Of a stretch of 64,000 bases of DNA, positions 40,949 to 52,677 are shown one piece after another. The DNA is from Paramacrobiotus metropolitanus (lineage: Eukaryota; Tardigrada; Eutardigrada; Parachela; Macrobiotidae): the NCBI RefSeq assembly GCF_019649055.1, contig NW_026570223.1, positions 2,294,001-2,358,000 on the forward strand, read 5' to 3'. The position numbers and the translations under genes were made by a program. The notes beneath the pieces were generated by a model. The model did not search any database. It had not been told where the DNA came from and was given only the letters and a program-made list of their open reading frames with translations. The stretch's first letter is position 1; each line of letters begins with the position of its first letter.

Positions 40949-42067
40949 TCACAAAGCCAGTGCAATTTTTTCCGGATCCTTGTCGTGCTGAACCGCGATG
41001 CGTGCTTGCAGCAGAGCAATGATCATCGGTGGATGATATTCAGTGACAGTTATAAATTTATCCGACTTGGCGGATGCGCTGATCAGCTGTTCAAATATAG
41101 CATTCCAGTTTCGGTTTCCCGAATCCACCGCTTTGTCCAATGCCTCATTTCTCGTTTCACGATCATCACTGCATGGCACTGCAAGAGACTACAATTCTCC
41201 ATAAACAGCTAGGTATATCACTGTATCAAGCCACAGATACAATACGTGAAAATCAAATTAAAATAATAACATTATAAACGAGATTCGAAAGGATTTGCAT
41301 TTACAGTACAATGGGCACTGGATTGAAATCCCAGTCTGATTCAACAAATTTTCAAAAAAATCCGCATCCTTTTTCTATCCTTTTCTATATTTCTGTGTTT
41401 CCGAAACCAATCCTAATACGACCATCGGATATCGGACTAAATTTTTAGCATAATATCCGATTCGATACCAAACTCGACTTTTACAATAATAAAACTCATC
41501 CTCTACAACTTACGTAACTCACTTTAAGCAGCTTTATGATTTATCTATAGTAGACTTAGAGACTACATCTTCTTAACCCTACTCAAACTGTAATTAAGCT
41601 CACTCAAAGTTTACTTGAACATCCAAAAAACCACAGCCCAACGGAGAAATACAAACATTTTGCAATGGGAAGGCTATGAAACAATAACGATTTATAATCC
41701 AACGTCACAACAAGTCACAAGTGACAACAGTCACAACATGCTTACGCTGCTCGGGTTCTTCAACACTCTGTAGACAATGATTAATGGCGTGCGAGGCAGT
41801 CTCCTTCAGCTTTTGAATGTCCAGAATCTTGTTTCCAATCTGCTCCAAAACGGCCTCGAAGCCTTGTTGGTTTGTGAACTCATCGTCTGATACCGCTCGA
41901 GTTTTGTACTCCTGATCAAAAACAGGACGCAAAAATTCATACTGTTTCTCCAGAGCAGAAATCCGATGTCGCAGCAGCGCATTATCCGCACGCTGTTGAT
42001 CGCGGACGGCAATCAATCCCTCCACATCTTCCTGTTTATTAGCAAGGTATTCACGAATATCATCCAT
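40949..42067 (-). CDS. CENPK: CENP-K-like kinetochore coiled-coil protein, 2 exons
   Basis: Minus-strand exons 42067-41746 and 41178-40949 give 183 residues. The join is CAG-C | TG-CCA, phase 1, with a GTAAGC donor and CTCTTGCAG acceptor. The first exon is heptad-like coiled coil (EYLANKQEDVEGLIAVRDQQ, LLRHRISALEKQYEFL). The C-terminus, HPPMIIALLQARIAVQHDKD then PEKIAL, resembles the human CENP-K ending around WPPYVELLLRNGIALRHPED. CENP-K is part of the CENP-H/I/K/M group of the inner kinetochore network and binds CENP-A chromatin. The rest is too divergent to align by eye, and the protein is shorter than human CENP-K (~270). The gene model is well supported; the name is moderate. Confidence 0.6.
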
Positions 42068-42329
42068 AGTGAAAATGTCAAAAACTACTTTACAAGTTTA
42101 AGAACAAGATGATTAATTTTTACAAAACAAAAAGAACTTTGTCGAGACGTCAAACAACAGAAACGTTTTCGAAGTAACTGCCAACCTTCGGTGCTGGTAA
42201 TACGGACGATTAGCCTAGCCCGCCTTTTGTTTGTATGTACTCGAGTCACTCGAGTGGCGCCGTTGCCTGCCAAAGAAACTTCCGCAACAAAAATGTTCCG
42301 TTACGAACTTACGGTCACGGAAGCCTCGC

Positions 42330-42570
42330 AAGCCGAGAAAAAGAAATCCAGACTGTATCTCGGTTTGAATGGCCGCTACATGTTGTCCCAGTCGCTTTTG
42401 AGACACTTGGACCGTGGGGCCCATCGGCCATCGTTGTCGTTACGGAACTGGGAAAAAGGCTGCAGGTGCGCACCTGAGGGTGAGAAGCACGTTGGCACGA
42501 GATTCTGTGACAGTGTTTCCCGTAGTATAATGGGAAAACACAACGTCATGGTGCTGGACACCATGGAAGG
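42330..42570 (+). mobile_element. Decayed LINE reverse-transcriptase C-terminal fragment
   Basis: One frame reads FEWPLHVVPVAFETLGPWGP and SAIVVVTELGKRLQVRT, matching the common retrotransposon tail 'FvPvAvETlG.wG..a...l..lG+R'. After a stop at about 42477 the next conserved block (RFCDSVSRSIMGKHNVMVLD, family pattern 'sfLrQRlsiai.rGNa..vl') continues in another frame. So this is a frameshifted relic of a non-LTR element between the CENP-K-like and P450 genes. No ends, poly(A) tail or duplication found. Confidence 0.55.
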
Positions 42571-42919
42571 AGCGAATAAAACTGAGCGAGATTTGTTTCT
42601 GTACTGCGTGCGCAGTTTATCGGGTGTAATCAAATATAGATGCAAGTAACTACTTACTAGTGGTACTGTGTACAAGAGTACAAGAAGCTACTTATTAGCC
42701 AACTTCCGCCTCGCTAAATTGCGAGAGTCTGCTTACTTAATTAAGTTGTAACACTAATTTTCTTGCACTTTCTGTACTTTTCTTTGCATGATTTTATCGG
42801 TACCCAGTGACCTACGTGTCCAGAAGATCAGAATTTACGGTAACAAAAACTCTACAATTCTACGGTATACAGATATGGTTAGACATTTAGAGCGCATATT
42901 AATAAAGAAAGTCACAAAA

Positions 42920-45414
42920 TTATCTTTGTCTGGGAATAAATGCATTCTCAAACGGCTTTGGCGAAAGAACAATGGAAGTGCAGTAATCCGTGTGAGAAAC
43001 TGTGTTGCCGGGGAGCAGTGTAATGTCGAAGCGTTGCATTAACCGAGCAAACATCAAGAATAACTCCATTCTGGCCAGTAGTTCTCCAGGGCAAGCGCGC
43101 CTTCCTGGAGAATACAGAATACTTTCTCAATTAATACAAGTATGTAAAATTGCCGACAGTACAGAAAGTGCCGTTCAGGTGCCTAATGCATAATTTGTCT
43201 GTACCTATTCCGAATACGACAAATGTGTGCGCCTTGTCGATCACACCGTCCTTATCAAGAAACCGGTATGGGTTAAACTCTTCTGGGCTCTCCCAGTGTT
43301 TTGGATCGTGGTGAACGGAATACAAGTTGGGCAGGATCCAGGTATCTTCCGGTACAAAATACCCATCGATCAGCATATCACGCTTCGCGCGGTGCGGTAC
43401 CGCTAATGCTGCAATGGTGGTCATTCGTTGTACCTCCAGAATTGTCGCTTCGGTAAGCGGAAGCACCCCTGGAAGAACCTCGTATTCAGACATTCAGACT
43501 TGATGCAAAGCATCATAAACCACATGTGCATTACCACAAAACGTAAAAAGTCATCGTGATAGTACACAAACGCTATCTTTATTTCGAGAAGCAAAATTTC
43601 TGCAGTAATGTATTAATTAATACTTATACAGTTTCCAGTGGTTAGTCAGCTGCCACTAAAGACCTCATAACCAAGACCATTTGCTGACCTTTATCACCGA
43701 AGCGAACCTCGCGCTTTTTCTCGTCCGTAAAAAGATCGATTTCTTCCTGCACTTTCTTCTTGATATTCGGATATTCCAGCATAAATAATAGACACCATAC
43801 GATCGTTGTTGACGTTGTCTCCGTACCAGTAATAAAAAGATCATACATTGCCACTTCCAGTTGTTTATCTGTACGTAGAATAAGAAGGCAGTCAGAGGAT
43901 TATTATGTCTTGCAGAATCATTTAAAGTATAAATTATGAAATAACTACGTAAATATGATTTTTTTATAACATATTACACACTACATACAGACGCTGTGCT
44001 CGTAGGTCAGTGATTATACACTGACCTTTAAACATCTGCTATTTAATTGTTACTGAATAATAATTTAATGGTTATTATCCATGTACTTGTGCGCGTTATA
44101 GTACAGTTACCTTACCGGAATAAAATTCCTTTCTTTCATTGTCAAGCGAACCAGCTTTCAACAAATAAGCATCGATATAATCCCGCGCTTCATGTTGTGC
44201 AACTGTCTGTCTGTGACGCTTCACAAAGTTTTCCGTAAACTTTGCAATATTTCTATAATTCTCTTGCGCTTTTCTGCAGCGGTTGCGGAAACGGCCAGGA
44301 ATATATTGCAAATAAGGACAGACAAGAAATAAGAAATCATCCGATGCTTGCTCCACTTGATCGGCAACGGTTGTGGCTAACCGGGTAAAACCTTCATCAT
44401 CGTGATCAAAACGTTTGCCAAAAAGCAGAGCACAAATGATATTAGCGGCACAGTGATAGATGTGCTTGGCTGGATCCATGGCCCGGGATCCGTATGATTC
44501 TAGCACGCAGCATAGGTCATCGATTTCCTCGATGATGGCATCTTCCAGCCATGTTTTGCCCATTCCAAAGTCTTTCAAGGTGGACAGCGTGAAACGGCGG
44601 TGTTCTTGCCATAATTCCCCTTCACTGTTTACCACACCTGGTGGATTGCATCGGAAATAAAATTGATACATAGCAAGTATTCTGTGTGCAATACATCTCA
44701 AATTAAATAAACAAGATACGAGTACAGTAATGTGTGAATCAATTAGGGTATTACTGTTTCATTCTAGCTGTTAAATGCTTTTGTCGACATCACCTAGCTG
44801 TGTATATTCCTGCTCGAACACCAGTGTTTTTAAAACAGAATATCCAGTTGTAGTATTTCAAATACACCAGTGGATGTTTACAGTTTAGCGTAGTAACACA
44901 TTACGGCGATGTTTTACAAAATTCGGTTCTTTATTATTAGAAACATTTACAACATCCTACCATAATGCACACCATCCTGGCTTTCTAGATCTTTTGTTCC
45001 AAAAGTGATATGCGTCCGCCCGGTAGAATCTTCATCGGCGAGCGTTTTCCTGATGGTGACCAGATCGTGCAGAATGACAATATTCTGTGAGCCAAGCCGG
45101 CAACCTACGGTATCAGATCCGTATTTTCGCCTCCATTTGTCGAAGGTTACATGTGGGTTGTTGCCGAATGACGCCAGACTTCCGATAACTGGCAGCCCTG
45201 TAGTATTGATAGTATTTAGCCATTTACAGCTTATTTTAATTAGTAATTATTATGCCATAAAAAATGTATCTAATGATAAGGCAGTTTTTGTCCTCATTAA
45301 CTTGCCAATAGGTCCAGGTGGGAAATGCAGCCGCCGCCTTTTGTAATCATGATAGAAAAAGTAACCTATGCCGAACAAAAAAAAGCTTAAGACAGTTTGC
45401 AGAATCAGAATCAT
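42920..45414 (-). CDS. Cytochrome P450, clan-2 type, 6 exons (gene 1)
   Basis: Minus-strand exons 45414-45306, 45197-44961, 44637-44116, 43868-43689, 43468-43205 and 43104-42920 give 498 residues, normal P450 length. Features: N-terminal membrane anchor (MILILQTVLSFFLFGIGYFF), proline-rich hinge FPPGPIGLPVIGSL, C-helix GELWQEHRRF, I-helix GTETTSTT (G304-T311), ExxR as EVQR (E361-R364), FNPYRF, and the haem loop FGIGRRACPGE with Cys442 as axial ligand. It should be an ER haem monooxygenase using NADPH-P450 reductase; the substrate is unknown. Layout and sequence place it in the CYP2/clan-2 group. Intron 1 starts with GC (CAAG-type GCAAGT), not GT; the paired gene has GT at that site. The exon pattern is identical to P450 gene 2. 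Confidence 0.93.
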
Positions 45415-46575
45415 ATCCTCAAGACCCAGGTCATATAATAATTATTATATATATGGTACTCGCAATATAGATTAATCCTTATAAGTGAACATGTACAACA
45501 CATTTCTAGTTAAGTTGAGCTAAAAGCCACGACGTATGTTTGAGTCTTTCTGTGTTCTCTTTGTTTACCCTGCAAGTGACGAATTTCGTCAATACATTTT
45601 GTTTCTGGTAAGAGAATGGAAACTTCCGGTGTAACTTTTTTACTACTAGAACGATGTTAATGTAGTGCAACTTTTGTTGACTCAATTTAGCCGGTGCCCG
45701 AGGCCAAGAAAGGTCTATGCTGGTCAAACCCATCACATAAAGTATGACTTACAACTACTGTACAGCCGGTTATCAAAATGCCAACTTGTATAACTACTGA
45801 GGACTGAAGAATGACGAAAAGTTTATTTTCAATCTACTAAGCTACGTAGATACACTTTAGCTAAATTTGCAAATGAATTTATTTTAGGTCGAAGTCGTTT
45901 GCCCACTTTTGTGCTAACCAGCATCCAAAACATTCAGCCACAACAATATATAACGTATCTACAGCTTGTGATGTGGTTTCGCTGATACAACACGAGAAAT
46001 ACTTTTAACTGTAAGAGAAATAATTTTAACTCGTATATTAACACATTTGATTTGTGAAATAATTCGAGTCTGGAAAAAAACAATTCTGCCGCAGCAAATT
46101 GTTTTATTACGTAGTATATTTGCTAGGTCTGCTCAAGATAACAAAAACCATCCATTACGTTTGATGAACCGTACACAAGTTGGCAAGTATAATTAAAATG
46201 TTTTAAAATAGTTAAAATGTAATCAAATTTAAAAGTATAGCTGAAATATACAAATTTTTTTGGCATGACACAGACTTCAGTGAATCACTGACCCCAAAAT
46301 TCTTATAGAATATCGGTGTATGTACATTTCTATTTTAGCCTTTTAGGAATGTTACTCATCGATACAACTAGCTTACTTGATTTTTGTGATTTATATCGCT
46401 AGTCTATTATTATTTTGCCAAATCAGATATGCTTTAAAGAGAAATTTACAGCATTCTGAGAACGTTCAATGTGAACCATATATATTCGGTTTTGTAAACA
46501 GCTCACATAAATCGTTCTGTTTATTTCGTTTTTGTGGTCGTTGTGCAGCTGATTTCCATACTGCAGAATTCCATT
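45415..46575. other. Intergenic region upstream of P450 gene 1 and the orphan secreted gene
   Basis: No coding frame I can support. A TATATATA run at about 45441-45452 lies close upstream of the P450 gene 1 start (minus). CATATATATT at 46477-46486 with TCACAT at 46503-46508 could serve the + strand secreted gene at 46576. Both are weak promoter guesses. Confidence 0.3.
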
Positions 46576-47655
46576 ATGGCGCTAAACGGCACCATAGCCT
46601 GCATTGCTTTGGCTTGTCTTGTTGTGTTCCAGTTAGCTGGTAAAACATTTTGCAGTTGAAAAGATAATATTCCTTAACATTTACACATTGTTATAGCTGT
46701 CGGTTACGGAAAGGGAGGCGGAAGGGGAAGTGGAAGCCGCCGACCACGGGCTTTTAGCTGCGACTACTATTCTGACGGAACGCGAACGTGCCGGTACGAT
46801 GATGATACGTCGGGTTCCAGTATAGACGGCGTATGGGAGAACGAAGATGGTAAAATTATTAATACTGTAACACTGTAAAAATATTTCGAGTATTCTGCTC
46901 TCATTTAATACTAATGCAATAGAAATATTATACAACATATTATACTCATTTTTCTGGGCTCTGAAACACATTTGATAACGAATTTACGATACCTTATAAC
47001 AGAGAGAAAACCTTGATTTATTTTAAACGGTTACAGGAATATTTACTGGATACCTCAACAAAAATATGCCAAAGATCAAGATCGGTAGCTGCAATTTTGG
47101 GGTGGAAGGTTCAGCTGGCTGCCAAGGCATGCCAACCACAACGATCGACTCCCTAGGACGAATGAGCGGAAAGGGTGGCGGCGTGTTCGTTATTTCCCAT
47201 TACACCGGAAGTATCAGAGGTACAAGCGCCAAAGCTTCGCGTTAATGTATATCTATTATGCATTAATAATACAGAAAAATCGCAATCAGCTGCATAAACC
47301 CGATTCCCTCAATGTTATAAATGTTTCTTACATTATGGAGCAATAAAGTTGTTAAGATTCTTGAACTATTTAATCGGCGTTAAGTGAATTCATAGTGTCA
47401 CACCTTCCTTAACGGGAAAATCCGAGAATAATTATTGACGGGGCAGGCACCTTTTACTGTGTTTCTGAAACAACCCGAATATTTGTCAGTTATTAATTAA
47501 TAACTAATAAAGACGTAGGAGTAGTATTCCTTTAAAAAGGGAATACTAATTCTACATTTAGCGTCATTCCTACCTGTAGGGTAAATATTCTGTTCTCAAT
47601 TGCAGGTCGGATTCGCGTTGGCGCTAAAGTCGGCGGCCCTGCAAAGGATGAGTGA
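46576..47655 (+). CDS. Orphan small secreted protein, 4 exons
   Basis: Exons 46576-46639, 46697-46849, 47037-47219 and 47606-47655 give 149 residues. A clear signal peptide (MALNGTIACIALACLVVFQL) is cut near AVG. A Gly/Arg-rich basic segment (GYGKGGGRGSGSRRP) follows, then a domain with four Cys (FSCDYYSDGTRTCRYDDD; GSC...GC) and likely beta strands (GVFVISHYTGSIRGRIRVGA). I do not recognise the family. If intron 3 is retained, the frame continues eight codons to TAA at 47245, and AATAAA follows at 47342, so a 141-residue form with another C-terminus is possible. All four exons share consistent phase 1 junctions. It sits between two divergent P450 genes. Confidence 0.75.
47342..47347 (+). terminator. 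AATAAA inside intron 3 of the orphan secreted gene
   Basis: Hexamer about 97 bases after the readthrough stop at 47245. It would serve the intron-retaining form. I saw no AATAAA after the spliced stop at 47655, only a weak ATTAAA-like site. Confidence 0.4.
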
Positions 47656-49257
47656 ACTTCCTCTGACGGAAGTCTGAAAACTAACATTAAAAACAAACAA
47701 CCTCTACACAATCTATTCTATACAGAATATTATTATTGACCTCTTAATATGCAAAAACCCGTGTACAAGCTTGCAGTTTTGTACACAGGGAAAATATCGG
47801 CACTGTGCTTCCGTGGCGCTAACTATTCACTGACTATTATGTGAAAACGCGTTCTGGAGCATCGTTTCTTCGTTGTTTGATTGTTAACAACACATCCTGA
47901 ATTTTAAAATGCAAAAAATTGAAAATTCAAATTCAAAATGCAATTTGAATTTTAATAAGCTTATTAAATTCCACACGGGCACAAACCGACTTCACTGCGT
48001 TTGTAGTTAAATATCTGTACGTACAGTATGTGTTACTGTTGCACATACTTTCCGCTGCGAATTGGGCATTGCATCTATTACGTTGTTTATTCGAAGTAAT
48101 TTATTTGCAAATTTATGTTCATTGTAATTGGAAGTATTGTTACTGAAATGCAAAATTAATAACGTTGATGGTGTAAAACGCTTGCATAGTATACTGACGG
48201 CGGTTTTGCTGTTTAATACACATTTTATTTTCACATTCATTCTAATATTTAATATCTATCCTAACATGCATTCCCATTGCATGTATACATATTCATACAT
48301 ATTTTTATGCACTGTAAATGTACGCGTGCATACGGTCGGTCATTTCGATGTCGTTTTTGGTGTTAGTTCTATGCATTCCGATGCACTGCATTCCTACAGC
48401 TACCGGTATTTTCTGTTTTTTTTTTCGGATAATCAAATTAACACTTTTATTATCTCTAACTTTCAGGATAATGTTTAATTGGTGTTAATATGAAATACTG
48501 TCCGCATTAACAGACTATTCAATGTCGCTTGCAGCGTCCATGCATGTTTTGGAAACACTCCGCAAAAACAACAAACATTAGCCAAAACTATACAATTCAC
48601 AGAAAACAAAGCAGTATTTGTTTCGGCCTCGCAAGGCAGTGGAGCGCCTACAATAATTATAAGCGTACCTCTAATCAGTCTGCTGTTAGCCCTTTGACCG
48701 TTCGAAGTTTTCCCTTCTGATTAATTTTATATTATGTTTTAACTAATTTTGTATGTTTGCTTAACGATCTATGTATGGTAGCGATTTAACGCGCTGGTGT
48801 TTTACATATGCCATGCTGCAGATTGATCGAAGCATTCACTGATAACTTTAATAACAGGAAATTATCACAAAACATGCAAGAAGATTGTAGATCGGATTAT
48901 GGCATTTCAATTTACCGTCGGTGAAATTATCTTCTTGATACATCTTTTTGGAAAAAGATTGTAAATCGGATTATGTCTCAATAATTCCTGTACAGTTTAC
49001 GGTTGGTAGTATTTAAGCATATTTGGATGATCGAAGATTCTTTAATGTGGTATCTAGATACACCTTTGCTAATCAATCTGTATAATCACTCTCGTCGATT
49101 AGCTGCGAATCCGGCACCTCCTATTTCAAAATTAATATCATTAGCCATGACGCAAACCTGATCGGAATAAGTTGCCCATCTTTAATTTACCCGGGATAAT
49201 CGTCATAAATTAAACCATATTTCTGCTGAAGTTGGATATACAGCATATATAATTATA
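47656..49257. other. 1.6 kb AT-rich intergenic region
   Basis: Nothing I can support as a gene. It should contain the promoter of P450 gene 2. Short imperfect repeats of an AAGATTGTA(G/A)ATCGGATTATG type occur at about 48880-48975. Confidence 0.35.
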
Positions 49258-51879
49258 ATGGTGTCGATACTGGATATCGCAATCACATTGCTCTTTCTGA
49301 TCTTGGGGCAATTTGTATATGACATATACAAGCGCAAAAGACTACAATTTCCACCAGGACCGATTGGTAAGAGTTGAATATCCAAAAAAGCGTAGACATA
49401 CTGCCGCGCATTACAAGCCTGAAAAGCAATAATAATAGGATCTTACTCTACTTTGTCAGGTTTACCAATCATCGGAAGCTTAGCTTCGTTCGGCAGTTAT
49501 CCCCATCTCGTCTTTGATTATTGGAGAAAAAAGTATGCATCGGATACTATCTGTTACCGGCTTGGCTTCCGGAATATAGTTGTTTTGCACAATTTTGATA
49601 CTATAAAAAAAACGTTAAATGATGATGCTTCAACTGGACGGGAACATATCACGTTTGGCACAACCGACTTACAGACAAACAATGGCATTCGTTACGGTGA
49701 GCTATACGCATTTCAAAACGGTGTTACGCATTTCAAAACTGACTGATTAGACACAGTTAATCAATTATTAACAAAATAAATATCGAGAGAAATCGTAAGA
49801 GGCTACAGATAGCTTATGAAAATAATACGTAATAAAATCCAAAGCAAAATATAAAGGATATCATGAAATGTGAACTAATAAACCAGGAAATGGTAATAAC
49901 TTTTAAAAATAATTTATTTAACAGTCACGTTAACTACGCTGGGTCAAGAGTACAAAGTAGATGATTGTATTGCACTCCATCCATGCTCTCTAGATCTGCA
50001 CTACAATATGTAGAGGTAAGTGCGTAACTATTAAAGCGTTTATTATACCTTTTTTATGGTGTGACCGTTTCTGCGTTTTTTTCTTGAAAATCCATGCATA
50101 CTGCAGATAGTTGATGATTTATGTTGATGCTATGTGATTATGTATGTATACGAGTAGTTGTAGTAAACGCATTTGTTTTACACTGTTTTTGAGACAGGTG
50201 ACTTTAATTACTTACAGGTTTTACCTTTTAATTAGGATTGTTAGCAAGCGAAGGAGAACTGTGGCAAGAACATCGGCGCTTTGCGATGTCAACCTTGAAG
50301 CACTTTGGCATGGGAAAGACATGGCTGGAAGATGCCATCATTGCTGAGACGGATGACCTTTGTAAACTATTCCATAAGCATCAAGGGCGACCTTTGAACC
50401 CAGCCGAGCCTATTTACCATTGTGTTTCTAATATGATGTGCAGTTTAGCTTTTGGGAAGCGGTTTGATTATAGCGACAAAAATTTTACCAATTTGGCCGT
50501 ATCCATCGCAGATCAAGTTGTGCAGACAACGGACGATCTATTATTTTCCATGTGCCCGTATTTGAAATACATTCCGGGACGCTTTCGCAATCGCTATAAA
50601 AAGGGACAAGAAAATTATAAGCGTGTGGTAGCTTTTACACAGGATATTGCCAAAGAGCATAATAAAAGCGTGGCGGAAGACGAGGCACATGATTACATCG
50701 ATGCATTTACCGCAAAAGCCAATTCCTCGCAAAATGGCAGCAAAGGATTTTATAACGGTAAAATTTGATATTCATTCCATTATGTCATTACTGTTAATAC
50801 CACCATAATAATTTTGTGTTTATCACACTTCTCGCTAATTTTGTGCTCATTTTACTGGATGATCTTTTCTCCTAGAAAAGCAGCTGGAAGTCATGCTGTA
50901 TGACCTTTTTGCTGCCGGTACGGAAACAACGTCAACAACAAATTTATGGTGCTTAGTGTTTATGTTGGAGTATCCGGATATTATGGCAAAGGTGCAGGAG
51001 GAAATTGATCATCATGTGGGCAACCAACGTCCTGTGCGCTTTAGTGATAAAGGTGCCCATTATTATTAAAACACACATATTCGTAAAGAACTATGACACA
51101 ATACTGCATACATAATTGTGACACAATACTGCATACATTTTTTAACGTTAAATTTTGCAATACTTATTTGTCGATGTCAGCTGTGCTGCCGTTTACGGAA
51201 GCGACTGTCTTGGAGATGCAGCGTCTCGCCTCTATTGCACCATTTGGGATACCACACGTAACGCAAAAGGATATGTATATTGATGGCTATTTTGTACCAG
51301 AAAATTCCATACTTTTGCCAAATTTGTATTCCGTTCAACGTGATCCGAAATACTGGGATAAGCCGGATACCTTTGATCCAACCCGATTTCTCAGCCAAAA
51401 CGGCACAGTCGACAAACCGGAAACGTTTAGTGTTTTTGGAATAGGTATGAAAATATCTAATTTACCATGAACATGATAACGTTATTCTTTATAGCATTAA
51501 ATCGTAATACACGTATTCTATTTAAGTTTTGTGGTAAACGTAGTTTTCACTATAGTTAATAATTTTTGAAAAGCTTCGATTAATTCGTATACTACTTTTA
51601 CTGGACAGATAATTTCGGTATTTCGTTTAACGCTATTTATCCGGTGTTAATACAGGAAAGCGTGCGTGTATGGGAGAATTACTGGCTAGAATGGAGGTGT
51701 TTATCATCATAGCGAACATCGTCCAACGGTTTAATCTCACCTTGCCGCCCGGATGCACTATATCTCACAAGGATTACATGGTTTCAATTGTTCTTCATCC
51801 CAAACCGTTTGATGTCATCTTCACTCCTAGAACGGAATATTCCGATATGTTAAACAAATCCGATTATCAGTGTTTATAA
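49258..51879 (+). CDS. Cytochrome P450, clan-2 type, 6 exons (gene 2)
   Basis: Exons 49258-49366, 49460-49696, 50236-50757, 50876-51052, 51181-51444 and 51656-51879 give 510 residues. Motifs: N-terminal anchor (MVSILDIAITLLFLILG), FPPGPIGLPIIGSLASFG hinge, GELWQEHRRF, FGMGKTWLEDAII, I-helix AGTETTSTT (A303-T311), EMQR (E360-R363), FDPTRF, haem loop FGIGKRACMGE with Cys441. Exon lengths 1-3 and 5 equal those of gene 1 and all phases match, so the two are duplicates, now in opposite orientation. Exon 4 is one codon shorter and the C-terminus 13 residues longer. Role: ER monooxygenase of unknown substrate, perhaps detoxification or lipid hormone oxidation. Confidence 0.93.
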
Positions 51880-52677
51880 CTTCGCTGTACTTTGAGTCTA
51901 ATGGTCATACTAACTATTCCTCGCCATCTTGATCAGGATTTTAAATAGTACGAGTATGCTGTACGTATACTCGTACTAAATTTTAGTTCTTACAGTTTCA
52001 GTATGCGTCTCACACTCTGGAGAAAAAAGTGTTCATCATGATGCTGCATTCTTTAGTTTTACTGAAGCGCGTAAATGATCTAAACAAAGGAACGGTGCAT
52101 CTGCAGAAAGTTTTTTTCAGTTTGCCGCGAATTATTACAGTAATTATTATTTATTGCTGACCATCACACCACGAGACAAGTTACGGTGACTGGAGATCAC
52201 AGATTGAGAAAAGCCTGTATTTTGTACTTACGCCCTTGCGTATTTAATTATGGCCCGTCACTTCATATATTCTAATACAATAACTGTACAATCGCCGTAT
52301 GCTACGACACTGAATGAATAATCCTTATTACAAAGTACATACAAATGAAAATTATTGCTATCATCTGTGTGTTGGTATCAGCTGTTTACTTTTCAGTCGG
52401 CGACCGGTTTAGCCGGTTCCGGTGTACGAAGTTACGAGTACACATACAAACAAGTTGAAATAACATTTTCCAAATCGATACGTCATAGCACCTGGGCACA
52501 GTACAAATACACATGGTATTGCTGTATTTGCTACAGCTTGCGGTTTGTTGTTTGTCGGAATTTCCGATCCATTTTTATCAACAGCTCTGCCAGTTTTTGC
52601 GTTGAGCTAATTGTGTAAGTTCCCGGACTGCCATAATTTGTACTTATAATTTAGTGTTACCTCCGCCATTAACAAGA
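51880..52677. other. Intergenic region between P450 gene 2 and epoxide hydrolase gene A
   Basis: No coding frame I can support. It contains the inverted repeat at 51947-51978 and presumably the promoter of gene A. Confidence 0.35.
51947..51978. repeat. Hairpin-forming inverted repeat downstream of P450 gene 2
   Basis: TAGTACGAGTAT (51947-51958) and ATACTCGTACTA (51967-51978) are exact 12-base reverse complements around an 8-base loop, about 70 bases after the P450 stop and so probably in its 3' UTR. Role unknown. Confidence 0.7.

Noticed and set aside
42191-42649. 152-residue + frame near the P450 gene
   Set aside because: The homologous signal is in a different frame for most of its length (LINE RT tail), so this is not a gene.
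52654-52677. Upstream extension of epoxide hydrolase A (LPPPLTR)
   Set aside because: It would start at GTG; the ATG at 52678 matches the start of the tandem copy.
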